This document shows positions 13,801 through 24,174 of a stretch of DNA of 64,000 nucleotides, piece by piece (the first letter of the stretch is position 1; every line of letters begins with the position of its first letter). The stretch is taken from contig NC_044277.2 in NCBI RefSeq assembly GCF_004027225.2, forward strand, positions 27,108,995 to 27,172,994, written 5' to 3'. The stretch comes from Strigops habroptila (taxonomy: Eukaryota > Chordata > Aves > Psittaciformes > Psittacidae). The notes below the pieces were generated by a model. It did no database searches and was not told where the DNA came from. It was given only the letters and a program-made list of their open reading frames with translations. The position numbers and the translations under genes are program-made.

Positions 13801-16800
13801 CCTGACAGGGACTGCAGTCAAGGAGAGCCCCTGGTGGAACAGACGGTAAGTGTGAGGAGGAAGGAGGCAGAGAGAAACTGCCACGTACTGACTGTAAACT
13901 CCCCCTGCTCCTTGTGCCGCTCATTGCCTCTCCAAAGGGATGGAGTGTAACCTGCGGTGATAACAGTGGGGCAGAGGAAAGGAGCCTGGAGCAAAGGAGT
14001 GGCAAAGGAAGGAGTAAAGGTGTTTTCCCTAAGTGTGTAAATGTTTCTTTCTTTTCTGTTTGTTTCCTAATGCCTGGATCGGTAATTAATTCTATATGTA
14101 TTAATCAACAATAAATTAGATTAATTTTACCCAAGTTAAGTCTGTTTTGCCTGCAGTTGTATTTTGTAGGAGATCTTAACCTACAAGCTCCTTTATCCCC
14201 ATTTTATCCCCACTTTGTGGGGCCAGCCCACCACGCCTTCCTGAGGAAGCAGAACCCAAAACCACTCACACTACTCAAGAGCACACAGTGGTTTCATACA
14301 TGTTAAATCCATCCAGTTCCATCTTATTCTCCGTACCCTTCCTAGCACTGCCCCACAGCTTGTTAATTTTGGTTCGTATTGGGTGCTGCACCACACTGAG
14401 CAGAGTTTCATCCCAGTTTCAGAATGCAGCATTCCCAACCTTTACTCTGTTTTGCTTTTAGATTTAGTTCTTCAAAATAATGATTTTCTTTGTGTTTGAA
14501 TCCTGTCCAAATCCCAAGAGGGAATCTAGGTTCTACCACAACATTTAATATTTATTAGTAACTGTCCGCTATTTTTTAGTTATAAATGCAGGTGTTGAAA
14601 TAAAAATGTAGATGCTCTAAATCAGTGGCTGCTTTGGCTGTAAAAGATATCCATTACACTTCTTTGTGTCTGCTACCGAAGGTTAATACCTATTATTAAA
14701 TGTTACTTGAAAATATCTAGAACACCACTTTAGAACTGCTTGATCCACACTTCATGTTCTGTGTTATTAAACCATAGCGTACCCAGTGGAAAACACGTTA
14801 CTTCATCTGAGATGTCATTAAGAATATAGAATGAGTAGTTTCAAGAAGCAAATAAGAAATAATTTCGTGTTCCTACCTAATGGTGTATCAACCAAAATTG
14901 CATTGAACAGCTCAGTGGGGTTTGAGGCAATGCTGACTGCTTCCATTTGCTCAAAGCTCCCCAGTGGATGGCACTTGGGAACAAGTTCAGCTATGGGCCG
15001 CTGATGTAATGTGCCAGTTATTAAAAGAATTACGTTGTCAATCATATAGCTGTATCTGTATTTGAAAGAAAAAGGAAAAGAAATGTATCTTTAAAATGAA
15101 TTTTCCTTTGAAAAAATACCAAACCAAGAGTTCTGAAAAGTAGTAAAAATACTAAAGCCAGAAACAAGCACAATACTTGCAGGTTTGTACATTCGCTATG
15201 TATCAATGTCTCATCAAAAACAAGCAAAAGTTTTTAAACAGCAAGTAAGTAACACAGTTTTAAACCACATGACTGGTTTGGAAAAGAGGTATGTTTAAAG
15301 AACAGGAAACTGAAACATGAATATAATAAGCATAACAGCTGTGAAATGTAGATTTGCTATAGCAAGTGACAGTGAGTGGTATCAAAATGCTAGCTCACCT
15401 GAGCTAGCAGCTTCTCTAGTTTGGGATTTTGTTGTTTCCTATAGACTATCTGGACAGAGAAATGTGGGGGAATCTCAGCACTAAAACTGCTGAGTTCATG
15501 CAGGGGAACCAATCTTAGGGTTTTCTTCTCACTCAGCAATAGACATCCTCCCACGAGGAAACTAAGAACAGGTTCTCACAGATTTCTTCTTTATTGCTAA
15601 GTTTTCTTTTCAGTAGAAGTTTTCCATCAGCTTCTTACTAGTTTTACTGTCAGAGAGGCTGATGAGAGATTTGTCAGTGAGTTGGAAATGGGAAAGCTAT
15701 TCCCTAGGGATGCTTATAACAAGGATGCCAGTCTTCAGCTTGTGTTGTTGATTCTGAACACAGCTAGAGACATAGGGATTAATATGATCTCACACAAAAT
15801 CTGTGAGGGTGCTCAAGGATCTGGTGAAATGCAGTTCAATGATTTAATAATTGTATTAAATACCTTAAACTAGTGTCTCCATTATTCAAAAAACAACAGT
15901 GTACAGAATTTGTGCCTATACGTGTACACATGCAAGTCAGTCAGTGTGAGAAAAGAGCTGCCATAATTTTCCTATTTTCACTTTCATTTCCCAGAAGCAA
16001 ATTGTAAACACTATCTACAGGTCACAGCTCTCTGAGGACAGTCTCTAAGATCCTGTTGATATATGATCCTAAAAGTGCTCAGCTACACTTGACAAAAAAA
16101 AAAAGGAAAAAAAAAAGATAAAAGTATAATGGTACTTTATTTTGCCGTTATGATACAAAACCTCCTTGAAAGTAGACTGACCAGTCTAGTGTTCTTGTTA
16201 TAATATAGTGAAAAGATAAGATCAAGGGGAGTGAATGTCATTTAGGTAAAATATCCTTCTGACATTTCACTAATCCATGTTGTTACTCTGTTAGATCCCT
16301 GTTCCTAAAGTTAGTTAAGCCATTCAATTACAAGTTTTTTTTGTTTATGACTGTATTGAGACCAGAACTTTCTATTCATCTGGCATCAAATGGCACTTAC
16401 ATTTTTAAAAAAGGTACTTGGATCTTAGTACCTTGCAATACGCAACTGTTTTTAATGTTCAGATGGTATGAAAAGTATGGTAGGTGTATGGTATGTTGTC
16501 TTCCCCTTTTAAAAAAGTCTAGAACTTGCCACATGCCTAGGAATTAAATTACTGCCCTGGACATCATGAAATTGTTAATCTTGCAGAAGTCACCCCTACA
16601 AACTCAAGTTTTGCAAGTTCTCTGACTTAAATGATCTTTGAAAATTAAAACCATTTTTATCAATCTCTACCACTCCTCCTGCCACTGTATACAGAAAAAA
16701 AATCTGCTTGTGTTCTTTAAGTATTTGCAAAGGCAACAGGTCTTCATATATGTATCTTTTCGGAACTTATTTTGGCAAATAAAGTATGTAAATGTTGCAG

Positions 16801-19800
16801 TATCAAAGTAATTTTGCTATTTTTGAAACCTGATGGAAATTCCAGTATATTTACACTGTTTTAACTGGTAACTGTGTGGTTTTTGAGTCTGTGTGGTGAG
16901 CTATGTGGTAATACTACTTACGTGATAAAATTCAGAAATGTGGCGAGTGGTTCAAAAGCGTGGTTTCTGAAGTAATGAAATTCTGCAAGTAGCTTTGCTT
17001 TCAGTTTGTCATCGATGGTGGAAATAGTGAGAGGGCCAGTTTCGTTAGCCAAGAAGTTGCCATAGTCTGTAGTCTGCAGATGTAACTTCAGATCTGGAAT
17101 TAGATTCAGGGAAGATCATGAGAATAAACTGTCATTATATTGCCTACAAACCAAATAAAAATAACATTTTACATGTTAATTTCTAAAATTATACTTTCAG
17201 ATTAAGTGTCTTTATACTCTATTGAAAAGGTTTGGGCATATGTTTAATATAGAGTAAATGCATAAGTAATGCATTTTTGTTCCGCCTTCTACCAGTAAGA
17301 GTTACTGCATGCCAGAGGAAAGCACAAATAACTTACACCTTTGTCTGGACTTTCACCAGCAGCTTTCATTACCAGCCGCAACAGGTACAGTATTAATTAC
17401 TTCTGTCCCTAACCCTTTCCCAGTTGGGTTTGCTCAATGTTTTGATTTCACTGATTTGCACCATTATAATACATCTGTTGTTTTGTCTCCTGCACTCTTG
17501 TGGACTGTTATGCATCAATAGGAATCATCCTTTAACTTTGTTAAGATCTTGAATTTTCATATGAAACATTTAAATCTCAGTTAATATTACAATCTCATAT
17601 TATCAGGTTGCCTGAAGAAGAAGAGAGAACACATATTCCCTGGCTCAGATTCTGGGCTCCAAATGGCTTCTGCAGTGGAGCACTTGAAAGGGCAGAGTTA
17701 CACTCTCTTAGTAGTTCTGGTTTGGCTTTGTTTGATTTATGGCTGCGACTCCCAGATCCTATGAAGCTGTTCCAGAAGTTTGGGTTATCGTGACATATTC
17801 TGTCTGAGCTTCTGACCCTGGTAACTGAGGAAAATATGTTGCTTGGGCAACAAAGTTGAAAGACACTTTCGTAATATCAAAGAATTCATTTGACACATTT
17901 CCTCTGCTAGCCATTTTCCACCATGAGGCAAAAATAAGATTTTGAAACGATTCTTAGTGTTCAAAGCAGTGTAATATTTACTTTTAGAAAAGCCCCTGCT
18001 ATATTGCATAATTATGTTCAAATGCTATATTAAAACTACTATAAATTATAGATTGGGATAATGTTATATGGCTTGGGCATTCATAATGGTTAGATTTCCA
18101 CGTAAAACCTGCATATTTAGGGAAAAGGCAGCAAACACTCCCACTGACTGAAATACAGGAAGTTAATATGCAGTTAGCAAGTTGTGCAGTTATCAGTATA
18201 GTAGCTACTCTTTCCTATTTCCCCATGTGTATTCTTTCATACTATGCAGTAAGGTTACCTACACCAAGACTTAAAGCAAAAGAACTAGTACACTGCAAAT
18301 TCAAACTTCTACATCTAGCACTCTACCTTACTGAGATAGAGAACCCTCAGGGTTTTCTGCGCAGGTTGGTTGCCACTTGAACTCACTTCACTAGTTACAG
18401 AATCATTGACTGGTTTGGGTTGGAAGGGTCCTTTAAGGTCATCTATTCCACCCACCCTTACAATGAGCAGGGACCTCTTCAACTAGATCAGATTGCTCAG
18501 AGCCCTGTCCAGCATGACCTCAAATGTTTCCAACCTCTCTGGGCAGCTTGTTCAGTGTTTCACTCATCATAAAAAATGTCTTCTTTCTGTCTAGTCTGAA
18601 TCTCCTCTCTTTTAATTTAAAACCATTACCCCCTCTCCTATTGGACAGACTTTCTTATAAGACATCTCTCTTATAAGTCTTCTTTAAGTATTGAAAGGCC
18701 GCAATAAGGTCTTCCTGGAGCCTTCTCTTCAGGCTGAACAACCCCAACTCTTTCAAGCCACCTCATAGGAGAGGTGTTCCATACCCCTGATCATTTTCAT
18801 GGTCTTCCTCTGGACCAACTCCAGGAAGTCCATATCTTTCCTATACTGAGGACTGTGGAGCTGGATGCAGTACTCCAGGTGGGGTCTCATCAGAGCAGGG
18901 GAAGAGTAATCACCGCCCCTTATCCACTGGCCATGGTCCTTTTGGTGCAGCCCAGGATGCAGTTGGCTTTCTGGGCTGCAAGTGCACATTGTCAGCTTAT
19001 GTCCAGCTCAAGTTCTTGGAATACTCCTTCTTCCTGTTCAGCATCATGTTAAATTAGTCTGACTTTGTGCATTAATTCCTTTTAGACAAACTTTAGTTGT
19101 GTTTTGGTCCACCAGTACTCCCAAGTCCTTCTCCTCAGGGGTACCCTCAACCCCTCTATCCCTCAGCCTGTGTTGATACTGGGGGTTGCCCCAGCCCAGG
19201 TGCAGGACCTTGCACTTGGCCTTGTTGAACCTTGTGAGGTTCACATGGGATCACTTCTTGAGCTTGTCCACGTCCCCCTGGATGGCATCCGGTCTCTCAG
19301 AGCCATTGTCCACTACCCATTGGTGACCATCCAGCCAATTCCGTATCCACAAAATAGTCCATCCATCAAACTCATATCAAATCACATCGACAGACTCTTG
19401 GATGTGACAGCCTTACTCAGCTAGCACTCAGTATTTGTTAGCATTTCTCTAGAATGTCCTGCAATAGACTGAACTTGTGCTATTAAAAAAACCCTAACAA
19501 ACAAACAAGCAAACCTACTTAATTTAGGAAAGAAAGAAAGAAAAGTAAGCAAGATTAAGAGATAAATAAAAATGCAGAATTATGCCCCAAAACAAGCCTA
19601 AATTTGTAAGACCATGTTTTTAAAAAATCACTAATATTTTATATCACAGCTACACTTGCTGTGAAAACTGATTACTATCTCTTTTATTGCAAAGAAATTA
19701 AAAATACTTGGCCTATGGTGGGATCAAATAATACTACATCAGTACATGCAGAGAGCTGAATTCCAGCTTTCCTCAATTCCTTTTCAGACTAGCCACTAAT

Positions 19801-22800
19801 ATCTGCCTTAAATCATTCTTTGTAAATGAATTTCAAACATAGAGGTTTTCAGGTCCCAAGCATTGACCATTCCAGAGTGTGTTTAACATCATCATGGGAT
19901 GAACAGAAACCAAAACTGCTGACTGAGAACAGACAAGACTGTGTTACCTTCCTCAGTTCTTTGGTTGACTAAGTGGCTTCAGAAACCATGCCCTAATGTA
20001 AGGCACGAAAAATAATGGCTGTAACACTAAATAGCTTTACCTGGCTCTCAAAAGCTGTGGAGGAAACACTGTGCCCAGGAACATTCAATTTATGACCCTG
20101 TCAGTTCCACGGCCTGCTTTATAAAAGTATTTCTTCTAACTGATGTAATAAACACCAGCATGCATACTGTATGTAAGAAACAAAATTAAACTCTATCTCA
20201 TGGCATTGAGAAAACAGTCATCCGGAAGCTCCGATACCATATAATATCAGTCAGGAATGTCACAATCAGAGTTCACACCATGACAGAGTTCAGTGCAGCT
20301 CAGAGTCTGCTCTGCTGGTCTTAAATTATAGTCTGCCCTTTGCAGTTGGTATTTATAATAAGACTTGAGGATTTAGCACAGTCAGACACCTGTAAGAGTA
20401 ATGTGACCTGATGACCTGGCAGAAGGTGGCTGAGCGTTACGTGGGCCTTAGATATTCCTGTCCACCAAAACTTTTTAGTGATGGTAGCTGCTCATTTTCT
20501 CAGGGGCTCTTGGAGACCTGCACAAGACTCTGGGCATGTCCACAAGGTCACTAGGAAAGAAAATTCCTGTATTTCAGCTGTCAGTCTTATTGTCATCCAT
20601 CTGCATCTGTATTTCGTCTTACAATTATATGCAGGAAAATTATATGTGGGAAATGTATGACTTTAAATAATGTCACATCATTGAGTAAAATCACATGATT
20701 TTACTCAAATTGAACAGCGGCCAAACACAACTAAAGTTTGTCTAAAGGGAATTAATGCACAAAGTCAGACTAATTCAACATGATGCTGAAGAGGAAGAAG
20801 GAGTATTGCAAGAACTTAAACAAGGTGTGAACCTGGTCTTTTGGCATCAAGCATGTGGTGCGTTGTCTGACTCCTCACCTGAATAGACCACTACCATGTT
20901 TTTAGTTACACTGTTATTTCAGCCACCGTGTGCTGGTGTGTTCTGGCTCTGGTAGTTAAGTGAACTTATTTCAGCAGTGTTGGCAGAAGCAGAGCTGGGC
21001 TGCTTGTCCTTCTGTGACCAAATCTCCCATCTAAAGAGCAGTAGTCTTTCCATCACACAAGGAAGCAAGGAAAGAATTTAACACCCCCCATATTCTACTC
21101 CAAAGACTGACAGCAGGGTTCCTTTGGGGATCCCATTCCCCTGAAACATAGGGCCAAACTAGTAGCATGCAGTGTTGCAGAGGTTTCAAGCCAGCATTGC
21201 AGCATACGGGGTAGCTCCATGGAAATTATAATAGTTCAAACAAGCCCACAAGGATGTCTAAGTTAAGCTGAAGGCCTCTTGTCCTCTCTGTGCGGCCCTG
21301 AATTGAGAGGACATGGTGGTATCGTAAGTCAATTCACATCCTTCTTTTTTTCTTTCTGTCTCAGTGTTACACTTTATGATGATCAAGCAGATGTAAAGCA
21401 CTAACCTACGGTTTTTCTTGTGGTTCTTCTGTACTGACATTAAGGTTTCCCCTCTAGAGATATCAAAACCACTTTGAAATTAAAAGATCTTTTTTATTCT
21501 ATTTATGGGTTACTTGAGGTGGTTTTGGTTTTATTTCTGCTTGTTTGTTTTAGCATATTTATAATATTTTTAACTTAGGCCAGTTTTTGTGGTGTGGTGC
21601 TGTGTGACAGAATGCAGAATGGAGTAAATTTATTACCTTTTAATGTGAAGACATGAACTGAAGGCACTATTGGACAGCACAACAGTACTGCAGTACAAAT
21701 CCACATGCTGAATCTTTTAATTGTATGCATAAAGCTCTATGTTTTACTTTAAAGGTAAGGGTCTGTGTTTTGGTGCACTGTATGCTTATGGTACAAATTC
21801 AGTGTTACAGCATCCTGTATGTTAGAGAGGTAAGTGTGTTTAGCCTCATGCACAAATCTGATACTTCTCATATTTTCATTATAAAGAATACATTTGGTAG
21901 ATAACTGGTGGGAATCTGGTAGCTCTCTAAAAGATGTAGAAAGTGTTACAATGGAGAAAGGGATGTAGCAAACGAGAAAAAGGGAAGTGATAGTGGGTAG
22001 TAGAGGTGTGCCTGTAGGTGGATTGATGAAGGCTGCTGCTTCTGTTGCTGAAATAATTTGTATTCTAAAATTGAATGAACATTAGAAAGCAGAAGGTTCA
22101 AAAATAAAAAAGTCATTGTTCTTTCTGCTATAAATCTTACTTGGAAAAGTATTTTATCTCTCTGTTTTGAACTGTCCATCTGTTGCAGCTCTTAATAAAA
22201 AGAAAGTTATATATCTCAGAAATGTTTGAAAACTACTTCCTGGTTGTAAATAACTTTCTCACAGCATGACTAAAAATTTAGATAGTTTTTCTTAACTATT
22301 CTTAACTTAGCATGTGCGAGTATTCTTCTGGGAAGGATGAGGGAAAATTTGCTTTTTTCTTGTGTGTTTAGAAAGTATTTAAGCCTGTACATTTTCATAT
22401 TATTCAGAAGTAACAAGGATTTTATCAGGGTTTTTTTTCTTCATGGAGCTTTTGATGACATAATTTATTGAGCTCCTTTGCATAAGCAAGTGGAGTAAGA
22501 GCAAGGTCTAATAATTCCACCATTCTGTCCTTTGCATCTTTTAGAGATGTTTGAAGCTCTATTAGCTTTTTCCAAAGTCTGTGAACTAATTGAGCAGGAC
22601 TTTTTGACTCAAACAATTAAATTCAATATCAAGACTGTCTGTAGAGTCTTTACATTTCATAGATCACAACTGCTGGTACAAATAGACTACAGAAACTGTT
22701 GATTTTGTCTAGCTGACATAAGCAATAGATTTCAGTTCTCAGAGTAAGTGTCCACATGTGTTTATGTGTCTAAACTGCCATTGTATGAAATGGAGATCTG

Positions 22801-24111
22801 ACACAGCTCCCCAGCTTACCAGCTGAAGTAGGTACAGGCACTTGGTTGGTTGAAATCTCTAGATCCCATTGACTGTACTGACAATGTGTAACTATGAGAG
22901 GAACTTTATCCTGCTGACAGTTAAATACCTACGTGTATCTATTTAAATGTAATTGTTTTAATCTGCAAGATGAATGGCAAGCAACCTTCCCAGGCTTATG
23001 TTTTGATTACATTAATAGTTTAGACAGCCTCGAAACTGTTGTATATGGGAATCATCAGGTTCTGAACTTCTCATTTCCCAAAATCCATTACTGCATACAC
23101 AAAGCAACCAATGCTTAAAACAGAGTGAACTTACTATTTCTCCTTGTTCCTTTTTCGAATTAATCTAGTAAACTTCATGGTAAAGAAATTATTTCAGTGT
23201 GCAATGATAGCCTTAATTTTGGAGTCAGGGAAAGAAACTTTATGTTCCTGTAGAAAGGTGGGGGTTTTTTTCTGTGGCATTTTTTTTCCTGCCAAGTGAC
23301 TAAAGGTTTGTCATATGATTCTTTGTACAAGTCTGTCCTCATCAGGCTGTGACCAGTCTTGGCCACAGAAGGCTGTTTTGGAAACTAGTGTGCGTTCTCT
23401 TTATTACTGTGGCAAAGTCACCTTGAAGTAAGCCTTTTTTTTTTTTTTTTTCTTAAAGCTTGAGAATAGTTCAGTTTTATCTTTGTTACCAGGTTTTCTT
23501 TTCCTGGTAAGTAGAATGTATGATGTCCCTCGCTGCCCTAAAACGTGAAGTAGTGAAGTACTGAAATTATAACTTTTCTAGAGAAACTTGGAGCCAAATG
23601 GTAAGCTTTTAGTAAGATTTTTGGGAACTATTTTATCCAGCTAAATGATATGAAACTTCTGTGCTTGAACAGTTTTATAGCGTGGTTAAAATCTTTGAGA
23701 AGGTTACCAGTCTCCATAGGAACTCTATGGATGAGATTTCCAAAGCTTATCAGTAAACTAGAAAACCTCATCATCTGGATTGCCTTGCAAATCACAGTCT
23801 GTGCAATCCTAGGGTAATTTCTCTGGAAAGCTATTAAATACGAGAACAGTTCTTCAAAGGACATCAGGGTTATCTCTGGTTTTTTCAGATAAGCTCTCAA
23901 TAATTCAGGCTTTTACCTTCCCTTTTTCAAAGGTCTAAGCAACCGTATTTCTTTCTAAACAAAATAAACCAGCAGACTTACCTTCTAGTGTCTCGCACTG
24001 TGCTAAATTGACATAGTCCGCACTTGTCAAGATCCCAGCTTTGAACCCTCGGACCAGACCCTCCAAGTAGCCATGGTCCACATTGAAGTAAAACTCCGAG
24101 TATCCTGGCAT
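4729..24111 (-). CDS. ATP6V0D2: V-type proton ATPase V0 subunit d2, whole spliced coding region (8 exons)
   Basis: Subunit d is the cytosolic central-stalk part of V0; it sits on the c-ring and connects it to the V1 rotor (subunits D and F) in acidifying membranes. On the minus strand the coding exons are 24111-23982, 17093-16922, 15055-14877, 12282-12203, 10355-10278, 7040-6864, 5497-5420 and 4890-4729. Lengths 130, 172, 179, 80, 78, 177, 78 and 162 nt sum to 1056 nt, exactly 351 codons plus stop, matching the usual 350-351 residues of the family. Family landmarks include [15 protein letters not shown] near residues 8-22, [44 protein letters not shown] at exon 6, and the C-terminal [14 protein letters not shown]. 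Isoform d2 is favoured by [26 protein letters not shown] and [21 protein letters not shown] and the final IPIF resemble d1. Family and reading frame are near certain; the isoform rests on recalled residues and would be settled by synteny. Confidence 0.96.
5420..5497 (-). CDS. ATP6V0D2: ATP6V0D2 coding exon 7 (residues 273-298)
   Basis: Acceptor TTTTAG ends at 5498 and donor GTAAGA starts at 5419. The 26-codon exon encodes [20 protein letters not shown] then AFFEHE. The Gly/Ser-rich loop followed by KTLED is the variable-then-conserved pattern typical of this place in d1 and d2. Intron 7 behind it is only 529 bp. Confidence 0.94.
6864..7040 (-). CDS. ATP6V0D2: ATP6V0D2 coding exon 6 (residues 214-272)
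   Basis: Phase-0 exon of 59 codons, acceptor ATTAAG ending at 7041 and donor GTATGT from 6863. It starts with [20 protein letters not shown], the most conserved block of subunit d, continues through [20 protein letters not shown] and ends in [13 protein letters not shown]. Open frame extends past both splice sites (7064-6726), but similarity stops exactly at the junctions. The acceptor polypyrimidine tract is mediocre. Confidence 0.95.
10278..10355 (-). CDS. ATP6V0D2: ATP6V0D2 coding exon 5 (residues 188-213)
   Basis: A 26-codon phase-0 exon with acceptor TGTAG ending at 10356 and donor GTAAGA from 10277. It encodes [20 protein letters not shown] then MRPILE. The Ser at its first position and the EAFYKFC sequence are d2-like; mammalian d1 has AYLESFYKFC. 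At 78 nt it is too short to show as an ORF alone and was found by splice junctions and family similarity. Confidence 0.94.
12203..12282 (-). CDS. ATP6V0D2: ATP6V0D2 coding exon 4 (residues 161-187), followed by a GC donor
   Basis: Acceptor TTTCAG ends at 12283. The exon encodes [20 protein letters not shown] and MRNKLYK, ending in phase 0 after AAG. The next bases are GCAAGT, so intron 4 uses a GC donor instead of GT. The rest of the donor (AAG before, AAGT after) is the strong consensus expected of genuine GC-AG introns. A GT donor nearby would break the LYK-SYLEAF junction conserved in the family. Confidence 0.94.
13185..13201 (+). repeat. A17 homopolymer followed by A-rich tract, in intron 3
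   Basis: Seventeen A bases, then GAAAAGAAAAAA. On the gene strand this is a T-rich run. Confidence 0.95.
13375..13481 (-). mobile_element. Possible old CR1-like fragment next to the LTR
   Basis: TCTTTCCAGCCTTGTCCTC followed by CAGCTTTTTTAGTCTGTCC, then CCTTGTTCATTTAGCTGCCC and CTGTACCTCCTCTGATTTCT, resembles diverged antisense CR1 of the kind reading 'cccagctttttcagcct' and 'ctgctctgcacctcctcc'. It is short and heavily diverged. Confidence 0.35.
13482..14234 (+). mobile_element. ERVL-type solo LTR in ATP6V0D2 intron 3
   Basis: The segment has the order of motifs I associate with avian ERVL LTRs: a GC-rich 5' half with GTGGAGGACC and GCTGGAGCAG units, GTGTGAGGAGGAAGGAGGCA, a run-up to AATAAATTAGATTAATTTT with the poly(A) signal at 14110-14115, CCCAAGTTAAGTCTGTTTTG, and the GCCAGCCCACCAC end near 14234. 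No internal viral region flanks it, so it looks like a solo LTR lying opposite to the host gene. The left boundary (a TG at 13482) is uncertain and I see no clear target-site duplication. The assignment rests on recalled pattern, not an alignment. Confidence 0.65.
14877..15055 (-). CDS. ATP6V0D2: ATP6V0D2 coding exon 3 (residues 101-161)
   Basis: Acceptor ACAG ends at 15056; donor is GTAGGA at 14876. The exon encodes [19 protein letters not shown], then [20 protein letters not shown] and [12 protein letters not shown], ending on the first base of an Ala codon. [10 protein letters not shown] and [15 protein letters not shown] are the most d1-like part of the protein. Intron 3 behind it (12283-14876) holds the ERVL-type LTR. 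Confidence 0.95.
15388..15409. repeat. Hairpin, 10-bp perfect arms, 2-nt centre, in intron 2
   Basis: TGCTAGCTCA, CC, TGAGCTAGCA. No transcription-termination role is expected in this setting. Confidence 0.85.
16922..17093 (-). CDS. ATP6V0D2: ATP6V0D2 coding exon 2 (residues 44-101)
   Basis: Acceptor CCAG ends at 17094 and donor GTAAGT starts at 16921. The exon completes the split Asp codon, then encodes [20 protein letters not shown], a variable [19 protein letters not shown] stretch and [15 protein letters not shown], ending two bases into a Thr codon. [10 protein letters not shown] is shared by both d isoforms. Confidence 0.95.
18396..19408 (-). mobile_element. CR1 LINE 3' fragment, antisense in window coordinates, in ATP6V0D2 intron 1
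   Basis: The plus strand begins with a degraded ACAGAATCATTGACTGG and GGTTTGGGTTGGAAGGGTCC, which is the reverse of the CR1 3' end, and continues through CR1 untranslated and ORF2-terminal sequence (GGGCTGCAAGTGCACATTG, GCAGGACCTTGCACTTGG, ACCATCCAGCCAATTCCGTA). CR1 therefore reads on the minus strand, the sense of the host gene. The element is 5' truncated. It is interrupted at 19010-19107 by unrelated DNA and seems to lack an internal segment near 19300-19320, where flanking CR1 parts that are normally separated are joined. Translations of this region are CR1 remnants, not genes. Confidence 0.9.
19010..19107 (+). repeat. Left arm of a 98-bp inverted repeat, inserted inside the CR1
   Basis: This block sits between CR1 sequence ending GTCCAGCTC and CR1 resuming CCACCAGTACTCCCAAGTCC. 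Its reverse complement matches 20721-20817 with four substitutions and one single-base indel by eye, about 95% identity. It does not resemble CR1. Confidence 0.85.
20681..20708. repeat. 28-bp near-perfect palindrome (13-bp arms, 2-nt centre)
   Basis: Arms TTGAGTAAAATCA and TGATTTTACTCAA are exact reverse complements around CA. It lies directly beside the right arm of the larger inverted repeat. Confidence 0.9.
20721..20817 (-). repeat. Right arm of the 98-bp inverted repeat
   Basis: Inverted copy of 19010-19107, separated from it by 1613 bp. Its left edge begins 13 bp after a 28-bp perfect hairpin at 20681-20708. The similarity stops sharply at both ends, at the same places where the other copy meets CR1. 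Confidence 0.85.
23982..24111 (-). CDS. ATP6V0D2: ATP6V0D2 coding exon 1 (residues 1-44, start codon)
   Basis: The exon opens with the ATG at 24111 and encodes [19 protein letters not shown] onward to QCETLE, ending on the first base of a split Asp codon. The donor is a strong GTAAGT at 23981-23976. The start is chosen because the ten residues before VDHGYLEG match the N-terminal length of mammalian d proteins. The Kozak context is weak, with T at -3 and C at +4. Any 5' untranslated exon boundary is not visible. Intron 1 that follows is about 6.9 kb and carries a CR1 element. Confidence 0.95.
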
Positions 24112-24174
24112 GGAGAAAAGGAGATTTAATTTCTCTGCTGGATACTTGATGGTACTGAGTATCTGCCACCAACT

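Noticed and set aside
13489..14114. Overlapping open frames on both strands in intron 3
   Set aside because: They come from the GC-richer LTR, which does not code for protein.
18753..19424. Several open frames on both strands
   Set aside because: All are translations of the CR1 fragment and its insertion. The frame is broken, and only 3'-terminal CR1 sequence is present.
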